64,000 nucleotides of DNA from the NCBI GenBank assembly GCA_963695835.1, contig CAVOHR010000003.1:434001-498000 (forward strand). The letters are read 5' to 3'. The stretch is from VRUE01 sp963695835. GTDB lineage: Bacteria > Actinomycetota > Thermoleophilia > Solirubrobacterales > 70-9. The notes under the pieces were generated by a model. The model was not told the origin of the DNA and ran no database searches. It was given only the letters and a program-made list of their open reading frames with translations. Shown in pieces: positions 19,971 to 28,455 of this stretch. Position 1 is the first letter of the stretch. Every line of letters starts with the position of its first letter. The position numbers and the translations under genes are program-made.

Positions 19971-20558
19971 CTACGCCGTCAGCTCCGCGGGCAGCAGTGC
20001 CGCCATCGCGGACGCGGTCCTCCTGTTGTCGATTGCAAGAGGGGCGGCGCGACGAAGGCGGAGGAGGTCGTTGATCATCGCCAGGAACTTCGCATGCTCA
20101 GAGTCGGGGATCTTGATGTTCAGCGCTTGCTCAAACCAGTCGACCACTTCGTGCCAGCGCCAAACTTGGGTCTTCGCCTCCGGCGCACTCGCGGTCTTCG
20201 GGAACCCCCCCGGTCCACGCTTGCCCTGGACCAGCAGGCGGATGCTCTCGTGGCTGCGACCCATGCGCTTGGCGATGCCGGAGATCGTGGTCAGCTCGTC
20301 GGGGTCGACGCGGATGAGCTCGGCCTCGGGGAAGACCCGCAGGATGTCCTTGAGGGCGCTCAGGACAGCGTCCGCGAAAGTTGGCGCCGACCGCTCGAAA
20401 TCCGCCTCGAAAATGCCGTCGCCCTCTTCGGGCAAGCCGAGCAGGAGATCCTGAAGTCCCGGATCCTCGTAGGCGCGCACGGAATGATCGCCATCTTCCG
20501 TGGCGCCCAGAATGTGAAACGTGACCATGAAGACGTGGCCTTCGGGCGCGGTGTTCAT
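19971..20558 (-). CDS. HTH regulator with HicB-like N-terminal region
   Basis: This protein has 195 residues from the ATG at 20558, with a second ATG at codon 11. The N-terminal strands (VTFHILGATEDGDHSVRAYE) resemble the partly degraded RNase-H-like fold of HicB antitoxins. Residues of about 90-135 hold an HTH of the actinobacterial type ISGIAKRMGRSHESIRLLVQ followed by GKRGPGGFP and a tryptophan-containing WRWHEVVDWF. It is likely the regulator of the accessory module. No HicA-like toxin is adjacent. Confidence 0.6.
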   Translation of the reverse strand: MNTAPEGHVFMVTFHILGATEDGDHSVRAYEDPGLQDLLLGLPEEGDGIFEADFERSAPTFADAVLSALKDILRVFPEAELIRVDPDELTTISGIAKRMGRSHESIRLLVQGKRGPGGFPKTASAPEAKTQVWRWHEVVDWFEQALNIKIPDSEHAKFLAMINDLLRLRRAAPLAIDNRRTASAMAALLPAELTA

Positions 20559-20799
20559 CGGTGTGGACAGCGGTCGATGTATTGGCGTAGGCGATTTGCA
20601 TCCATGGAGGGGGAACGTACTTGAGCACCTCCTCGATCTCCTTCTTCGGATGTCTGGGCCTCATCGTATCGACCCGTGTTGGATATGTCCAAAGGCATGC
20701 GCCTGGGGGCTCGCTGAAGCCACACCGGGTTAAGGGCGCGGCGGGTGCGATCTCTCCCCCCTCCCCTGAAGCGGCTCGAAACGGCGCGGCGGTGCGGCG
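20559..20799. promoter_or_regulatory. Intergenic region upstream of the HTH regulator
   Basis: These 241 bases contain no supported gene. They should hold the promoter of the leftward accessory operon and the 3' flank of the hyf operon, including the element side of att-like site C. No clear terminator hairpin is seen after hyfI, which would fit interruption of the native terminator by integration. Confidence 0.35.
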
Positions 20800-20813
20800 T
20801 TATCGTGCGTTGA
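20800..20813. repeat. att-like site C at the 3' end of the hyfI-like gene
   Basis: TTATCGTGCGTTGA includes the TAA stop and last codons of the hyfI-like gene (read on the - strand) and is exactly repeated at 18824-18837. Integration at the 3' end of a gene with duplication of its last bases is a common pattern for integrative elements. The 14-base match alone is suggestive, not proof. Confidence 0.5.
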
Positions 20814-21246
20814 GGATCGCGGCGGCGATCGCCTGCGGGGTCGGCGGGCAGCCGGGGATGCGGATGTCCACCCCGAGCAGCTCCTCGAGCGGCGCCGCGA
20901 TCTGCTCGGGGTCGGCGAGGACGCCGCAGCCCAGCGCGCAGTCGCCGAGGGCGGCGACCAGGCGCGGCTCGGGCATCGCCTCATGGGCCGCCAGCAGCGC
21001 GCCCGCCATGCGGATCGTCACCGGCCCGGTGACGAGCAGCACGTCGGCGTGACGCGGCGAAGCGACGACGTCGAGGCCGAAGCGCTGCAGGTCGTAGTGC
21101 GGCGCCGCGGTCGCGGCCAGCTCGTGCTCGCAGGCGTTGCAGGAGCCAGCGTCGAGATGGCGGATGGCCAGGGAGCGAGCGCCGTTGCGCCTCGGCAGCC
21201 CCGCTTCGCGGCGCACGCGCTGGAGATGGCGGAGCAGGACGAACAC
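20800..21246 (-). CDS. hyfI: Hydrogenase-4/complex I small subunit (HyfI/NuoB-like)
   Basis: This 148-residue protein carries the [4Fe-4S] N2-type cluster ligands: C36 and C39 in GSCNACEHEL, a Cys in GDCALGCG, and a Cys in GCPPTPQAI. It passes electrons to or from the catalytic large subunit at the membrane arm junction. It starts at GTG two bases after the hyfG-like stop and is the last gene of a B-C-E-F-G-I ordered operon. The protein is shorter than E. coli HyfI (about 250) because the C-terminal extension is absent. Confidence 0.85.
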   Translation of the reverse strand: MFVLLRHLQRVRREAGLPRRNGARSLAIRHLDAGSCNACEHELAATAAPHYDLQRFGLDVVASPRHADVLLVTGPVTIRMAGALLAAHEAMPEPRLVAALGDCALGCGVLADPEQIAAPLEELLGVDIRIPGCPPTPQAIAAAILNAR

Positions 21247-21247
21247 G

Positions 21248-22702
21248 TCAGCGGTCCACGCAGGCGTAGCAGAGCTCGAAGCTCTTGTTGATCAGGGGGA
21301 AGTCGGGCAGCAGGCTGCCGGCGGTCGCCTGGGCCAGCGCCGGCCAGTTGGCGTAGGAGCCGGTGCGCAGGCGCAGCCGCCCCACCCGGCCCTGCTCGGG
21401 CTCCACCACGCAGACCGTCTCCCCTCGCGGGCTCTCGACCCGCGCCACGCCGACCGCGGCGGCGGGCGCAGCGGGACTGGCCGCGTCCGGCCCGATCGGC
21501 TCCGCGAGCAGCTCGTCCAGCATCTCCAGGGTCGCCTCCAGCTCGATCGCCCGCAGCGCGAGCCGGGCGGCGACGTCACCCGTCGCGGCCGGCGGCACCG
21601 CCGCCGCGAACGACGATCCGTACCAGAGCCCGGGGCTCGCCGCGCGGGTGTCGAGCCCGATCCCGGCCGCCCGCGCGGCGGGCCCGACCGCGCCGAGCTC
21701 GGTGGCGGCGTCGCGGTCCAGGACCCCCACCCGGTCGAGTCGCGCCTGCACCGAGGTGGCGAAACGGACCTCGCGCCAGGCCCGCGCCGCGTCCTCCCGC
21801 AGCTCGCGCAGCTCGCCGCGCGCCCGCTCGGCCAGCGGCGAGGGAAGGTCGAGCCGGCTGGCGCCGACCTCGACCGAGCCGAAGAGGAAGCGATGGCCGG
21901 CGAGGGCCAGGTTGAGCCGCATCGCGCGCTCCTTCAACGCGGCGAAGGCCATGTTCCCGGTGGCGAAGCCGATCCCGGCGCAGACGGCGGCGACGTCGTT
22001 GAGGTGGTTGTAGAGGCGCTCCAGCTCGAGCAGCAGCGTGCGGGCGCGCCGCAGCTGTCGCGACGGGAGCAACCCGAGGACGCCCTCGCAAGCCTGGGCG
22101 TAGGCGACCGAGTTGGAGACGGCGCAGGCTCCGCAGGCCCGCTGGGCGAAGGCCAGCCCGCCGGCCAGCTCCTGTCCCTCTGCCGCCCGCTCGAGGCCGC
22201 GGTGCTTGTGGAAGAGACGCAGGTCGACGAGGAGAATCCGCTCGCCGACGACGTGGAAGCGGAAGTGCCCGGACTCGATCACTCCCGCGTGAACGGGCCC
22301 GACCGCGACCTCGTACACCCCCTCTCCCTCGACCGGGACGGTCCAGCTGGATGGGTCCGCGGGGTGGTCGGCCAGCGGGCGCAGCGGCTGGTGACCGTCG
22401 AAGCGCATGCCGTGCAGGTCGTGCGCCTCGCGCTCGTCCCAGTCCGCCGCGGGGACGAGATCGACGATTGTCGGCGCCTCCCCGCCGTCGAGGGCCGTGG
22501 TCAGGACCAGCGTGCTCGAGCCGCGGGCGAACAGCGCGCTCCAGCGCCGCCCGGAAGGGGGGCCGGAGGCGTGGGCCCCGCAGAAGCGGCGGCCGTCGTC
22601 GAGCGCGCGCCGGCAGGCGTCGCGCCATCCCGACCGCTCGACCGAGGCCAGCTCGACCTCCTGGCGCGGCGCGCCGGCAGGCGTGCGCCCGTGCGCGCTC
22701 AC
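21248..22702 (-). CDS. hyfG: Group-4 [NiFe]-hydrogenase-like large subunit (HyfG/HycE-like)
   Basis: This 484-residue protein fuses a NuoC-like N-terminal domain (WDEREAHDLHGM) to a NuoD/HycE-like domain, as in HycE. Both CxxC pairs that hold the NiFe site are kept: C190/C193 in RACGACAVSN and C478/C481 in LCYACVDR. The usual RICGIC..H and DPCxxC are altered (I to A, His to Asn, Asp-Pro to Glu-Leu). The protein ends exactly at the Arg where HycE is cleaved, so no C-terminal maturation peptide exists. It starts at GTG overlapping the hyfF-like stop. Whether it makes H2 or is a metal-free relative is open. Confidence 0.85.
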   Translation of the reverse strand: MSAHGRTPAGAPRQEVELASVERSGWRDACRRALDDGRRFCGAHASGPPSGRRWSALFARGSSTLVLTTALDGGEAPTIVDLVPAADWDEREAHDLHGMRFDGHQPLRPLADHPADPSSWTVPVEGEGVYEVAVGPVHAGVIESGHFRFHVVGERILLVDLRLFHKHRGLERAAEGQELAGGLAFAQRACGACAVSNSVAYAQACEGVLGLLPSRQLRRARTLLLELERLYNHLNDVAAVCAGIGFATGNMAFAALKERAMRLNLALAGHRFLFGSVEVGASRLDLPSPLAERARGELRELREDAARAWREVRFATSVQARLDRVGVLDRDAATELGAVGPAARAAGIGLDTRAASPGLWYGSSFAAAVPPAATGDVAARLALRAIELEATLEMLDELLAEPIGPDAASPAAPAAAVGVARVESPRGETVCVVEPEQGRVGRLRLRTGSYANWPALAQATAGSLLPDFPLINKSFELCYACVDR

Positions 22703-24171
22703 GCTCCGCTCCCGGTCATGGCCTCGACGATGCTCGAGCCCGGCAGGGCGTAGGCGATCGCGGTAAGCGCCAGCAGGGCGACGGCGGCGGAGCCGGCGAG
22801 CAGAGCCACCGAGCGCGCCGAGCGCGACGGCCGCCGCCCCTCCCCCACGCCCAGCAGGCCCTCCAGCAGAGCATGCGCGAGGCCGAGGAAGCCAAGCGCG
22901 AGCAGCACCGCGGCGACTGCCGAGACCGCGACCAAGCCGGCGTCCATGCCGCCGAGCAGGATCATCACCTCCGAGACGAAGAGGGGCGACGGTGGCAGGC
23001 CGGCGAGCGAGATCAGGCTCACGGTCATCGCCAGGGCCGTCGGCGCGCTGGTCCGGGCGACGCCCCGTGGCGGCCGCTCGGCGGTGGCCGGGTCCTGCCG
23101 CAGCAGGGGGATCGCCGTGTAGAAGCCGAGCGCCTTGGCGATGCCGTGGCCGGCGACGTGGACGACCACGCCGGCGATCGCCAGCGGCGTGCCGAAGCCC
23201 ACCCCGAGCGCGAGGATCCCCATGTGCTCGAGGCTCGAGTAGGCGAGCAGCCGCTTCCACGGCAGCGGTCGCCAGAGGAAGGGGACGGCGATCAGCAGGG
23301 AGACCAGCCCGAAGCCGACGAAGATCTCCTGGACGGCGCTCGCGCCGAGCGCCGGTTCGAGCGCGAGCTTGCTGCGCCAGGCGATCAGCAGCACGGTCGG
23401 CAGCAGCGCTGCGGAGAGCAGCGCGCTGACCGGCGGCGGCGCCTCGCTGTGGGCGTCGGGCAGCCAGTTGTGGACGGGCGCCCAGCCGATCTTGCTCGCC
23501 AGCCCGGCCATGATCAGGACGAAGGCGACGAGCGTCGTCTGCGGCGAGAGCTCGGCGGCACTCCCGGCGAGCGTCTGCCAGTCGAGCCGGCCGAGGCCGC
23601 CGGCGTCGCTGCCGACCGCGACGAAGAGGACGACGATCCCGAGCAGGGCGATGGCGAGCCCCAGGGTGGTGAGGACGACGTACTTCCAGCCCGCCTCGAG
23701 CGCGCTGCGCTTGCCGCTGAAGGCGACGAGGAGCGCCGAGGCCGCGGTCGTCACCTCGATCAGCAGCCAGGCCAGGGCGAGGTTGTCGACCAGCGGCAGG
23801 GCGAGCAGCGCCGCCCAGAAGACGTTGAAGGCCGCGTAGTACCAGGCACGGGATCGCCCTGCGCTGAACCAGCTGCGGCCGGCGTGGCGCAGGTAGAGCG
23901 GCGAGACGACGGCGCTGGCGAGGCCGATGACGGCGACGAGCGCCAGGAACACGCCCCCGGCCGCGTCGAGCACGTACCAGCTCCCCCGCCCCGCATCGTC
24001 CGGCGCCGCGGCGAGCGCGAGCGCCGCCAGTGCCAGGGCCAGCGCCGCGGTCAGGGCGGAGGTCGCCAGGTTGAGCCGATCCGCGGCGCGCGGGGTCGGC
24101 ATCGGCGCCACCAGGACGGCGGAGCCCAGCGGCACGGCCAGGACGGCGATCGCCAGGGTCGCGTCAGCCAC
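22699..24171 (-). CDS. hyfF: Proton-translocating antiporter-like subunit (HyfF/NuoN-type)
   Basis: This roughly 490-residue protein has at least 12 membrane helices of the Mrp/complex I antiporter family (proton_antipo_M). Typical features are the helix with LLIEVTTAASALLVAF and the ASKIGWAPVHNWLPDAHSEA segment, which includes the conserved Lys and His/Asp motif. It would couple redox chemistry to H+ or Na+ translocation. It starts at GTG within the 3' end of the hyfE-like gene. Confidence 0.85.
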   Translation of the reverse strand: MADATLAIAVLAVPLGSAVLVAPMPTPRAADRLNLATSALTAALALALAALALAAAPDDAGRGSWYVLDAAGGVFLALVAVIGLASAVVSPLYLRHAGRSWFSAGRSRAWYYAAFNVFWAALLALPLVDNLALAWLLIEVTTAASALLVAFSGKRSALEAGWKYVVLTTLGLAIALLGIVVLFVAVGSDAGGLGRLDWQTLAGSAAELSPQTTLVAFVLIMAGLASKIGWAPVHNWLPDAHSEAPPPVSALLSAALLPTVLLIAWRSKLALEPALGASAVQEIFVGFGLVSLLIAVPFLWRPLPWKRLLAYSSLEHMGILALGVGFGTPLAIAGVVVHVAGHGIAKALGFYTAIPLLRQDPATAERPPRGVARTSAPTALAMTVSLISLAGLPPSPLFVSEVMILLGGMDAGLVAVSAVAAVLLALGFLGLAHALLEGLLGVGEGRRPSRSARSVALLAGSAAVALLALTAIAYALPGSSIVEAMTGSGA

Positions 24172-24781
24172 GGAGCCCCCGCAGCAGGTCGGTGTCCCCG
24201 CTGCCGACCTCGCCGTGGATCTTGCGGGTGAAGGCGGCGGCGACGGTGACGACGAGCGCCAGGTCGAACAGCACGCCGAGCTCGATCGCGAACGGCATCC
24301 CTCCCGGCACCGAGATCGCCAGCAGGTAGACGCCGTTCTCGGCGACGAGGATCCCGATCACCTGCATCAGGGCGGGCCGGCGCATGATCACGATCGCTAT
24401 CCCGAGCGCCAGCAGCGCCACGGCGCCGTGCTCGGCGGCCGGCTCGCCCAGCCCCAGCGGCGGGACCGCCGCCACCGCGACGAGCGACACCACGGTGGCG
24501 GCGAGCAGCCGGACGACGATCGTCGTCGCCGGCGCGACGAGCTCGGGCTCCGGCGTTCGACGCCGGGTCAGCGACAGCAGGGCGGGAAGGGCGACGCCGC
24601 GAACCAGGAGGATCAGGCCGGCCGCCAGCAGCCCGGCGCGGCTCTCGCCCGCGAGCCCGATCGCCGCCACGCCGAGCAGCAGCGACTGGGCGGCGAGCAG
24701 GAGGATGGCGAGGAGGCGACGCCGTACCAGTATCACGCCGAAGCCGAGGACGACGAGGGCCTCGATCGTCGTGCCGCTCAC
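24164..24781 (-). CDS. hyfE: HyfE-like membrane subunit (NuoK-related)
   Basis: The protein has 205 residues and about six membrane helices. The C-terminal half contains VIGILVAENGVYLLAIS, the NuoK/HyfE signature with a buried Glu. GTG 24781-24779 overlaps the hyfC-like stop. It is typical of hydrogenase-4 operons between HyfC and HyfF. Confidence 0.8.
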   Translation of the reverse strand: MSGTTIEALVVLGFGVILVRRRLLAILLLAAQSLLLGVAAIGLAGESRAGLLAAGLILLVRGVALPALLSLTRRRTPEPELVAPATTIVVRLLAATVVSLVAVAAVPPLGLGEPAAEHGAVALLALGIAIVIMRRPALMQVIGILVAENGVYLLAISVPGGMPFAIELGVLFDLALVVTVAAAFTRKIHGEVGSGDTDLLRGLRG

Positions 24782-25698
24782 GCCCCGCCCCCCGCCAGCC
24801 AGCCCGCCAGCCCGACCAGCGCCAGCAGGCAGCCCCCGGCGAGCAGGGCCGGCGCCCGCAGGATCCGCATCTTGGCCTGGGCGGTCTCGGTCAGCGCGAG
24901 CGCCGCGCAGAGCAGGGCGACGGCGGCGGCGAGGCAGCCGAGCTGCGCGCCGAACCCTCCCCAGTGGGGTCCGAACAGCTCGGCGGCCAGGACGAGCACG
25001 ATCCAGTGCCGCGCGGCGGCGCTCCACTCCAGCAGCGCGAGGTCGCGCCCGGCGTACTCGAGCAGCGGGCCCTCGTGGATCATCGTCAGCTCGAGGTGGG
25101 TGTCGGGGTTGTCGATCGGCTGGCGCCCGGTCTCGAACAGGACGACGAGCGCGAAGGCCGCCGCGGCGCACCAGTGAACCGGCTCGCCCCAGACGGCCGT
25201 GCCGTTGGCGGCGGCGTCGATCGCGACGAGGTCGGTGCTGCCCGACGGCAGCGCGGCGAGGACGATCGCCAGCAGCAGCAGCGCCTCGGCGAACACCGAG
25301 AGGGTCAGGTCGCGACTCGACCCCATCAGGGCGAAGCCCGAGCCGGTGTCCCAGCTCGCCGCGGCGAGGGCGAACCGCGCCAGGGCCAGCAGCCCGACCA
25401 GGACGACCGCGTCGTTGCCCAGCGGCCAGTCCGGCGAGAGGCCGGCGATCGGGACCAGGAACAACGTCAGGGCCGTCGCCGCGGCGACGACGCAGGGCGC
25501 CAGCCGGTAGACGATCGTGGTCGGCTGCGGGTCGGCGAGCGTCTTCCCCCAGAGCCGCCTCAGCTCGCGGTAGGGCTGCAGCGGCGAGGGCCCGCGGCGG
25601 CCCTGCAGGCGGGCCTTGAGCGCCTGCACGGTCCCCGGCAGCAGCGGCGCCAGGGCGAGGCCGCCGGCGATCTGGATCGCCCCGGCGAGCGCGGTCAT
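24778..25698 (-). CDS. hyfC: HyfC-like membrane subunit (NuoH-related)
   Basis: The product has 306 residues and about eight helices. The conserved NuoH/HycD loop is present as FETGRQPIDNPDTHLELTMI, with the acidic residues that line the quinone- or proton-side cavity, and RRLWGKTLADPQ occurs near the N-terminus. The start overlaps the hyfB-like stop (ATGA). It anchors the hydrophilic arm to the membrane. Confidence 0.88.
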   Translation of the reverse strand: MTALAGAIQIAGGLALAPLLPGTVQALKARLQGRRGPSPLQPYRELRRLWGKTLADPQPTTIVYRLAPCVVAAATALTLFLVPIAGLSPDWPLGNDAVVLVGLLALARFALAAASWDTGSGFALMGSSRDLTLSVFAEALLLLAIVLAALPSGSTDLVAIDAAANGTAVWGEPVHWCAAAAFALVVLFETGRQPIDNPDTHLELTMIHEGPLLEYAGRDLALLEWSAAARHWIVLVLAAELFGPHWGGFGAQLGCLAAAVALLCAALALTETAQAKMRILRAPALLAGGCLLALVGLAGWLAGGGA

Positions 25699-27647
25699 CC
25701 GATCGCCCCCGTGCGAACCAGGAGGAGCAGCCCCAGCATCAGCGCCAGCAGGTAGGCGGCGTAGGCGCGCACGCTGCCCGACTGGATGCGGCGGGCGACC
25801 CGGGCGCCGGTCAGGGCGCTGCGCCGCAGCGGCCCGTAGAGCACCGTGTCGAAGAGGTGCGGGATCTCGCCGCGGTAGAGGACGGACTGGACCAGGCCGT
25901 GCTCGCGCACCGTGTCGATCTCCCGCCGCGGTCGCAGGACGCTCTCGAGGACGAGCCGCAGCGGCTTGGTGAAGCCGGCCGAGCTCCACTCGAGTCGCGG
26001 CTCGATCGGCTGGCCGCAGGCCCAGGCGGGCACCGGAGCGCTGCGCTGCGCGCCGCGCAGGCGCCAGAGCAGCGCGCTCAGCGCGAGCAGTCCGAGGAGG
26101 AGCCAGGGCGAGGGCAGCGAGCCGGTGCCCGGCACCTGCAGGCCCGGCTCGGTGGCGAGGCCGGCACCGTGGGGAGCGAGCTCCATCAGCGACGGCACCA
26201 GCAGGCCGGGCACCGCGCCGAGGGCGACGCAGCAGCCGGCCAGGAAGGCGGGAGCGAGCCGCATCGCCGCCGGCGCCTCGACCGCCTCCGCCGCCGCGGC
26301 GCTGCGCGGCCCGCCGAGCAGCACCAGCCCGACGACCTTGACGAAGCAGAAGACGGCGAGGGCCGCCGTCGCGGCGAGACCGGCCGTCGCCAGGGCCCCG
26401 GCCAGCCCCACCCCGAGGGCCGGGCCGAAGGCGACGTGGACCAGCGCCTGCAGGGTGAGCCACTCCGAGGCGAATCCGTTGAGCGGGGGCAGGCCGGCGA
26501 TCGCCATCGACCCGACCAGGAAGGCGCCGCCGGTCCACGGCATGCGACGCAGCAGCCCGCCGATGCGATCGAGGTCGAGCGAGCCGACCGCGCGCTCGAA
26601 GGCGCCGGCGGCGAGGAAAAGCAGCGCCTTGAAGACGGCGTGGTTGAGGACGTGCAGGAGGGCCGCGGCGAAGGCGATCGCCGCCCAGGTCCGGTCGCCC
26701 TGGGAGGCGAAGAGGATCGACGCCCCCAGCCCGAGCGCGACGATGCCGACGTTCTCGATCGAGTGGAAGGCGAGCAGGCGCTTGAGGTCGTGCTGGACCA
26801 GCGCGTAGAGCACGCCGCCCAGGCAGGAGAGGAGGCCCAGCCCGAGCACCGCCAGGCCGGCCCACAGCGGCGCCGGAGCGGCCCACTCGAAGAGGACGCG
26901 GACGAGGCCGTAGAGGGCGACCTTGATCATCACCCCCGACATCAACGCCGAGACGTGGCTCGGCGCCACCGGGTGGGCGCGCGGCAGCCAGGAGTGCAGC
27001 GGCATCAGACCCGCCTTGGTGCCGAAGCCGACGATCGCGGCGACGATCACCAGCGCCTGCACCGCCGCTCCGTTCGCGGCGAGCGACCCCGGGTCGGCGA
27101 GCGCGCCGTAGTGCGCCAGCGCGAGCACGCAGATCCAGACCCCGGCGCCGCCCAGGTGGGTCACCGCCAGGTAGACGAAGACGGCATGGCGAACCGGCGC
27201 GTCGCTGCCGCGCACCAGGATCGCCGCCGCCGGCACGAGCGTCATCAGCTCCCAGCAGGCGAGGAACGAGGACGGGTCGCGCGCGGTCACGACCCCGGCG
27301 AGGACGAGCAGGAAGAGGCCGGAGAGGACGACCAGGGTGCGGGCACGGGCGGCGCCGGCCAGGTAGCCGCGGGCGAAGAGCAGCGACGGCGCCGCCACCA
27401 CGGCGATCGTCGCCAGGAAGAAGCCGGTCAGGCCGTCGATCCCGAGCGCCGGGTGGAGGCCGTCGCGGAAGCCGGCGCCGATCGCGGGCTCGCCGAAGAG
27501 CACGAGGGCGCCGCCGGTGCCGAGCAGGCCGATGCCCAGCCCCTGCAGGGCGAGCGCAGCCGGCAGCGGAGCGCGCAAGAGCGGCGCCACCGTTCCGGCG
27601 CCCAGCAGCAGCGTGCCGGACACGGCGAGTAACTCCAAGCTATTCAC
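25695..27647 (-). CDS. hyfB: HyfB-like antiporter subunit (NuoL/M family)
   Basis: This 650-residue protein has at least 14 membrane helices. FLACWELMTLVPAAAILV and the GLMPLHSWLPRAHPVAPSHV segment carry the conserved Glu and Lys/His of the proton_antipo_M family. It is the first gene of the operon on this strand, with about 100 bases upstream for a promoter. No ferredoxin-like electron-entry subunit (HyfA/HyfH) accompanies the cluster. Confidence 0.85.
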   Translation of the reverse strand: MNSLELLAVSGTLLLGAGTVAPLLRAPLPAALALQGLGIGLLGTGGALVLFGEPAIGAGFRDGLHPALGIDGLTGFFLATIAVVAAPSLLFARGYLAGAARARTLVVLSGLFLLVLAGVVTARDPSSFLACWELMTLVPAAAILVRGSDAPVRHAVFVYLAVTHLGGAGVWICVLALAHYGALADPGSLAANGAAVQALVIVAAIVGFGTKAGLMPLHSWLPRAHPVAPSHVSALMSGVMIKVALYGLVRVLFEWAAPAPLWAGLAVLGLGLLSCLGGVLYALVQHDLKRLLAFHSIENVGIVALGLGASILFASQGDRTWAAIAFAAALLHVLNHAVFKALLFLAAGAFERAVGSLDLDRIGGLLRRMPWTGGAFLVGSMAIAGLPPLNGFASEWLTLQALVHVAFGPALGVGLAGALATAGLAATAALAVFCFVKVVGLVLLGGPRSAAAAEAVEAPAAMRLAPAFLAGCCVALGAVPGLLVPSLMELAPHGAGLATEPGLQVPGTGSLPSPWLLLGLLALSALLWRLRGAQRSAPVPAWACGQPIEPRLEWSSAGFTKPLRLVLESVLRPRREIDTVREHGLVQSVLYRGEIPHLFDTVLYGPLRRSALTGARVARRIQSGSVRAYAAYLLALMLGLLLLVRTGAIG

Positions 27648-27746
27648 GCCCGCGGACTAGCGACCCGCGGGAAGACTCTCGACTGAGATGTCAGCGCCTC
27701 GGTTTCGTAGGTTGAACGTCGTGTCGCCTCGGCGACGCGCGTAAGA

Positions 27747-28401
27747 CTATTTGTCCGCGGGCCCGGCCAGCGTTGCGCTGCCCCGCACCAGGGGCCTGAC
27801 CAGGGGCGGGGCCTTCGGCAGGCGGTCGTGCTCGACTCGCTCCACGGTCAGCGGCGAGGCTTCGATCGTCGCCACGGTGTCGCGGTTGCAGTGGCAGCCG
27901 TCGCCGAGGAAGCGCCAGGGCTTTTCGAGGCGGTCCTGCCAGCGGGCCAGGCCGGGGTCCTCGGCGCGCACGTGCTCGACGAAGAGCAGCCTGCCGCCCG
28001 GACGCAGGATGCGGGCCGCCTCGGCCAGCGCCGCCGCCGGGTCGGGCACAGTGCAGAGGACGAGGGTGAAGACGGCTGTGTCGAAGCTCGAGTCCTCGAA
28101 CGGCAATCGCTCGGCCGGAGCCTCGACCAGCTTCGCCCCGGCGCCCGATTCGCCCAGCCTGCGGCGCAGCCGCTTCGCCATGTGCTCGTCCGGCTCGCTG
28201 AGGACCAGCTCCGTGACGGCCTCCGGAAAGAGGCCCAGGTTGGCGCCGGTACCGGCCCCGATGTCGATCGTGCGCCCGCGCGCTTCGGCCAGCATCTCGC
28301 GCCGTATCTCCCGCAGCCCCGCCTCCTCGGTCCCCTTCAGGCCCACGGTCGTAGAGCGCCGCGAACAACCGCCCCCAGGTGGCGTCGTAGACCCGTCCCA
28401 T
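27747..28401 (-). pseudogene. Class I SAM methyltransferase, one-base frameshift
   Basis: The main frame (27747-28346) encodes a typical methyltransferase: IDIGAGTGANLGLFP is motif I, then LVLSEPDEHMAKRL, FDTAVFTLVLCTV and LRPGGRLLFVEHV. The usual N-terminus (GRVYDATWGRLFAALYD) is in another frame upstream from ATG 28401. Removing one C near 28353 joins them into a roughly 217-residue protein of the UbiE/METTL7-like type. Given other frameshifts nearby this may be a sequencing indel. The substrate is unknown. Confidence 0.75.
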
Positions 28402-28455
28402 CCCGTTCAGTGAAGCATTCGGGGGCTCATAGACCCCCAAATGCTTCCACAGACC

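Noticed and set aside
22351..24231. A 626-residue + strand frame opposite the hyf operon
   Set aside because: It is Arg/Gly/Ala-rich shadow of the hyfG and hyfF coding sequence with no domain pattern.
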